Assembly (NCBI GenBank): GCA_937952975.1
Contig: CALFXX010000081.1
Location: 1 to 41,909 of the forward strand
Source: an uncultured Alcaligenaceae bacterium
GTDB taxonomy: Bacteria; Pseudomonadota; Gammaproteobacteria; Burkholderiales; Burkholderiaceae_B
DNA: 41,909 nt
Direction: 5' to 3'
Position 1 is the first letter of the stretch. Each line of letters starts with the position of its first letter. The translations under genes and the position numbers were made by a program. The notes under the pieces are model-generated. The model saw nothing but the letters and a program-made list of their open reading frames with translations, ran no database searches and was not told the origin of the DNA. Positions 40,672 to 41,909 of this stretch are shown piece after piece.

Positions 40672-41799
40672 ATGAAACAGTCTGTCGGTTTGGTGGGTTG
40701 GCGTGGGATGGTGGGCTCGGTGCTCATGCAACGAATGCGTGATGAAGGTGATTTTGCCTTGATCGACCCGGTATTTTTTTCAACCAGCAACGCGGGTGGG
40801 CGTGCCCCTGATTGGGCAGGTGCCACGGCACTTCAAAACGCATTTGATATCGATACGTTAAAAAAGCTTCCAATCATTGTGACGGCCCAGGGCGGTGATT
40901 ACACGACCGAGGTCTATCCAAAGTTGCGTGCTGCAGGCTGGACTGGCATTTGGATTGACGCGGCAAGTACCCTGCGCATGAAAGATGACGCAATCATCGT
41001 GCTTGACCCAGTCAATCGCCCTGTGATTGATGCTGCGCTTAAACGCGGTGTGCGTGATTTTATTGGTGGTAACTGCACGGTAAGCTGCATGATGATGGGC
41101 TTGGCTGGTTTGTTCAACGAAGGGCTGGTTCAGTGGATGACCAGCATGACGTATCAAGCCGCTTCGGGTGGTGGTGCTCAGCACATGCGCGAGCTTTTGA
41201 CACAATTTGGCTTGCTAAATGCGTCAGTGAAGGCTCAACTCGATGACCCGGCGTCAGCGATTCTTGAGATTGACCGAACTGTGTTGGCGTTGCAGCAAAG
41301 CGGACAGTTACCTACTGAGCACTTCGGGATCCCCCTGGCGGGCAACCTGATTCCCTGGATTGATAAAGATCTTGGTAATGGGATGTCGCGTGAAGAATGG
41401 AAGGGTGAGGCTGAAACCAACAAGATTTTAGGTCGCGGTGCTGGGTTTGGTTTAACGCCTATCCCGATTGATGGCTTGTGCGTGCGCATTGGCGCAATGC
41501 GTTGCCATAGCCAAGCGCTTACCATTAAGCTCACTCGCGATGTCCCGCTCGACGAGATTACTGATATCGTACAAAACGGTACAGCTTGGGCTAAAGTCAT
41601 TGCCAATACAAAAGAGGCAACGCTTGAAGGCTTGTCACCCGTTGCGGTGACGGGTACGCTTGATATCCCGGTCGGCCGTATGCGTAAGCTATCGATGGGG
41701 CCTGAGTACCTGAGCGCGTTCACGGTTGGTGATCAACTGTTATGGGGCGCTGCAGAACCCTTGCGTAGAATGCTGCGAATTTCGTTAGGCGAACTGTAA
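40672..41799 (+). CDS. asd: Aspartate-semialdehyde dehydrogenase
   Basis: A 375-residue enzyme of the gammaproteobacterial-type Asd group. NADP motif VGLVGWRGMVGSVLMQRM, STSNAGG, the catalytic C135 in GGNCTVSCMMMGLAGLF, YQAASGGGAQHMRELL and PIPIDGLCVRIGAMRCHSQAL are present. It reduces aspartyl phosphate to the semialdehyde for lysine, methionine and threonine synthesis. It lies 199 nt after leuB, long enough to hold its own promoter; no convincing hexamer pair was seen there. A FimV-like gene follows after 17 nt. Confidence 0.96.
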   Translation: MKQSVGLVGWRGMVGSVLMQRMRDEGDFALIDPVFFSTSNAGGRAPDWAGATALQNAFDIDTLKKLPIIVTAQGGDYTTEVYPKLRAAGWTGIWIDAASTLRMKDDAIIVLDPVNRPVIDAALKRGVRDFIGGNCTVSCMMMGLAGLFNEGLVQWMTSMTYQAASGGGAQHMRELLTQFGLLNASVKAQLDDPASAILEIDRTVLALQQSGQLPTEHFGIPLAGNLIPWIDKDLGNGMSREEWKGEAETNKILGRGAGFGLTPIPIDGLCVRIGAMRCHSQALTIKLTRDVPLDEITDIVQNGTAWAKVIANTKEATLEGLSPVAVTGTLDIPVGRMRKLSMGPEYLSAFTVGDQLLWGAAEPLRRMLRISLGEL

Positions 41800-41816
41800 G
41801 TCAAAGGAAGGTCGTT

Positions 41817-41909
41817 ATGCGCGATGAACTGAACGTTGTCAGCCGAAAGTCTTTGCAGCTTGGTGCGGCGTTGGGGTTGACCTTTGCCGTGTGTTCACAG
41901 GCGTATGCG
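41817..41909 (+). CDS. fimV: FimV-like protein, N-terminal signal peptide only
   Basis: A 31-codon fragment cut by the window edge, with AAGGAAGG upstream of the ATG. The translation MRDELNVVSRKSLQLGAALG continues to LTFAVCSQAYA, a signal peptide with a typical cleavage site. In Bordetella and relatives fimV follows asd, and FimV proteins begin with such a signal before their LysM-containing periplasmic region. The identity rests on this position and the signal peptide only. Confidence 0.5.
   Translation, partial: MRDELNVVSRKSLQLGAALGLTFAVCSQAYA

Noticed and set aside
1..41909. CRISPR array, tRNA/rRNA genes, prophage or insertion sequence
   Set aside because: The only tandem repeat array is a 15-bp minisatellite without spacers. 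No tRNA-like cloverleaf was noticed in the intergenic gaps, and no transposase, integrase or phage structural gene was found.

Overview
The window most likely comes from a betaproteobacterium of the order Burkholderiales, probably a member of the Alcaligenaceae with a moderate G+C content (about half, judged by eye). Three things point there. The right end carries aroC-leuC-leuD-leuB-asd followed by what looks like fimV, an order typical of Bordetella relatives. There is a Bug-type (TctC-family) solute receptor. There is also a BPSS1780-family membrane protein beside a ThrB-type homoserine kinase. The sequence begins and ends inside genes. I found no rRNA, tRNA, CRISPR array or insertion sequence.

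Layout. 1-2.7 kb (minus): the end of a capsule locus, with the N-terminus of a KpsC-like Kdo transferase, a GT-B-like glycosyltransferase and a PhyH-type dioxygenase with C-terminal repeats. 2.9-7.3 kb: two toxin-antitoxin modules, AbiE (minus) and HipBA (plus), each behind a recognisable promoter and operator. Between them lies a metal/PLP D-amino-acid lyase of the D-threonine/3-hydroxyaspartate aldolase type. 7.35-10.4 kb (minus): a tightly overlapped three-gene operon of acyl-CoA dehydrogenase, short-chain dehydrogenase and sugar-kinase-like phosphotransferase. It resembles an unfused bacterial version of ACAD10/ACAD11 and the Lva 4-hydroxyacyl-CoA pathway. 10.6-17 kb: an MFS transporter, a tandem PPC (DUF296) protein, an outer-membrane beta-barrel, an SDR that lacks the catalytic Tyr, a Bug receptor and a double-hotdog thioesterase. 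17-19.1 kb: a divergent pair, an LpxL-family acyltransferase and a second D-serine-dehydratase-like enzyme.

19.3-28.9 kb (plus): a compact Tad/Flp pilus operon. The order is prepilin, TadG-like, TadE-like, an unrecognised exported protein, CpaB/RcpC, CpaC/RcpA secretin, CpaF/TadA ATPase, TadB, TadC and DUF192. Most joints are ATGA overlaps. No TadZ/CpaE, TadV/CpaA peptidase or TadD gene is present. The TadA ATPase has an N-terminal FHA domain and a TTG start, and the prepilin has an unusually long leader.

28.9-34.4 kb: BPSS1780-family protein, ThrB, DusA, a noncoding 15-bp tandem repeat array, a CBS protein, a YihY/BrkB membrane protein and a DUF2069 protein whose 3' end is tandemly duplicated past the stop codon. 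34.5-41.9 kb (plus): SelO AMPylase, then aroC, leuC, leuD, leuB, asd and the signal peptide of a FimV-like protein. This last part is a conserved biosynthetic backbone for chorismate, leucine and the aspartate-family amino acids.

The most interesting material is the FHA-TadA Tad locus without TadZ, the unfused ACAD10/11-like operon, the paired HipB operators shared with a divergent metabolic gene, the Tyr-less SDR, and the two small repeat structures near 32.0 and 34.4 kb.
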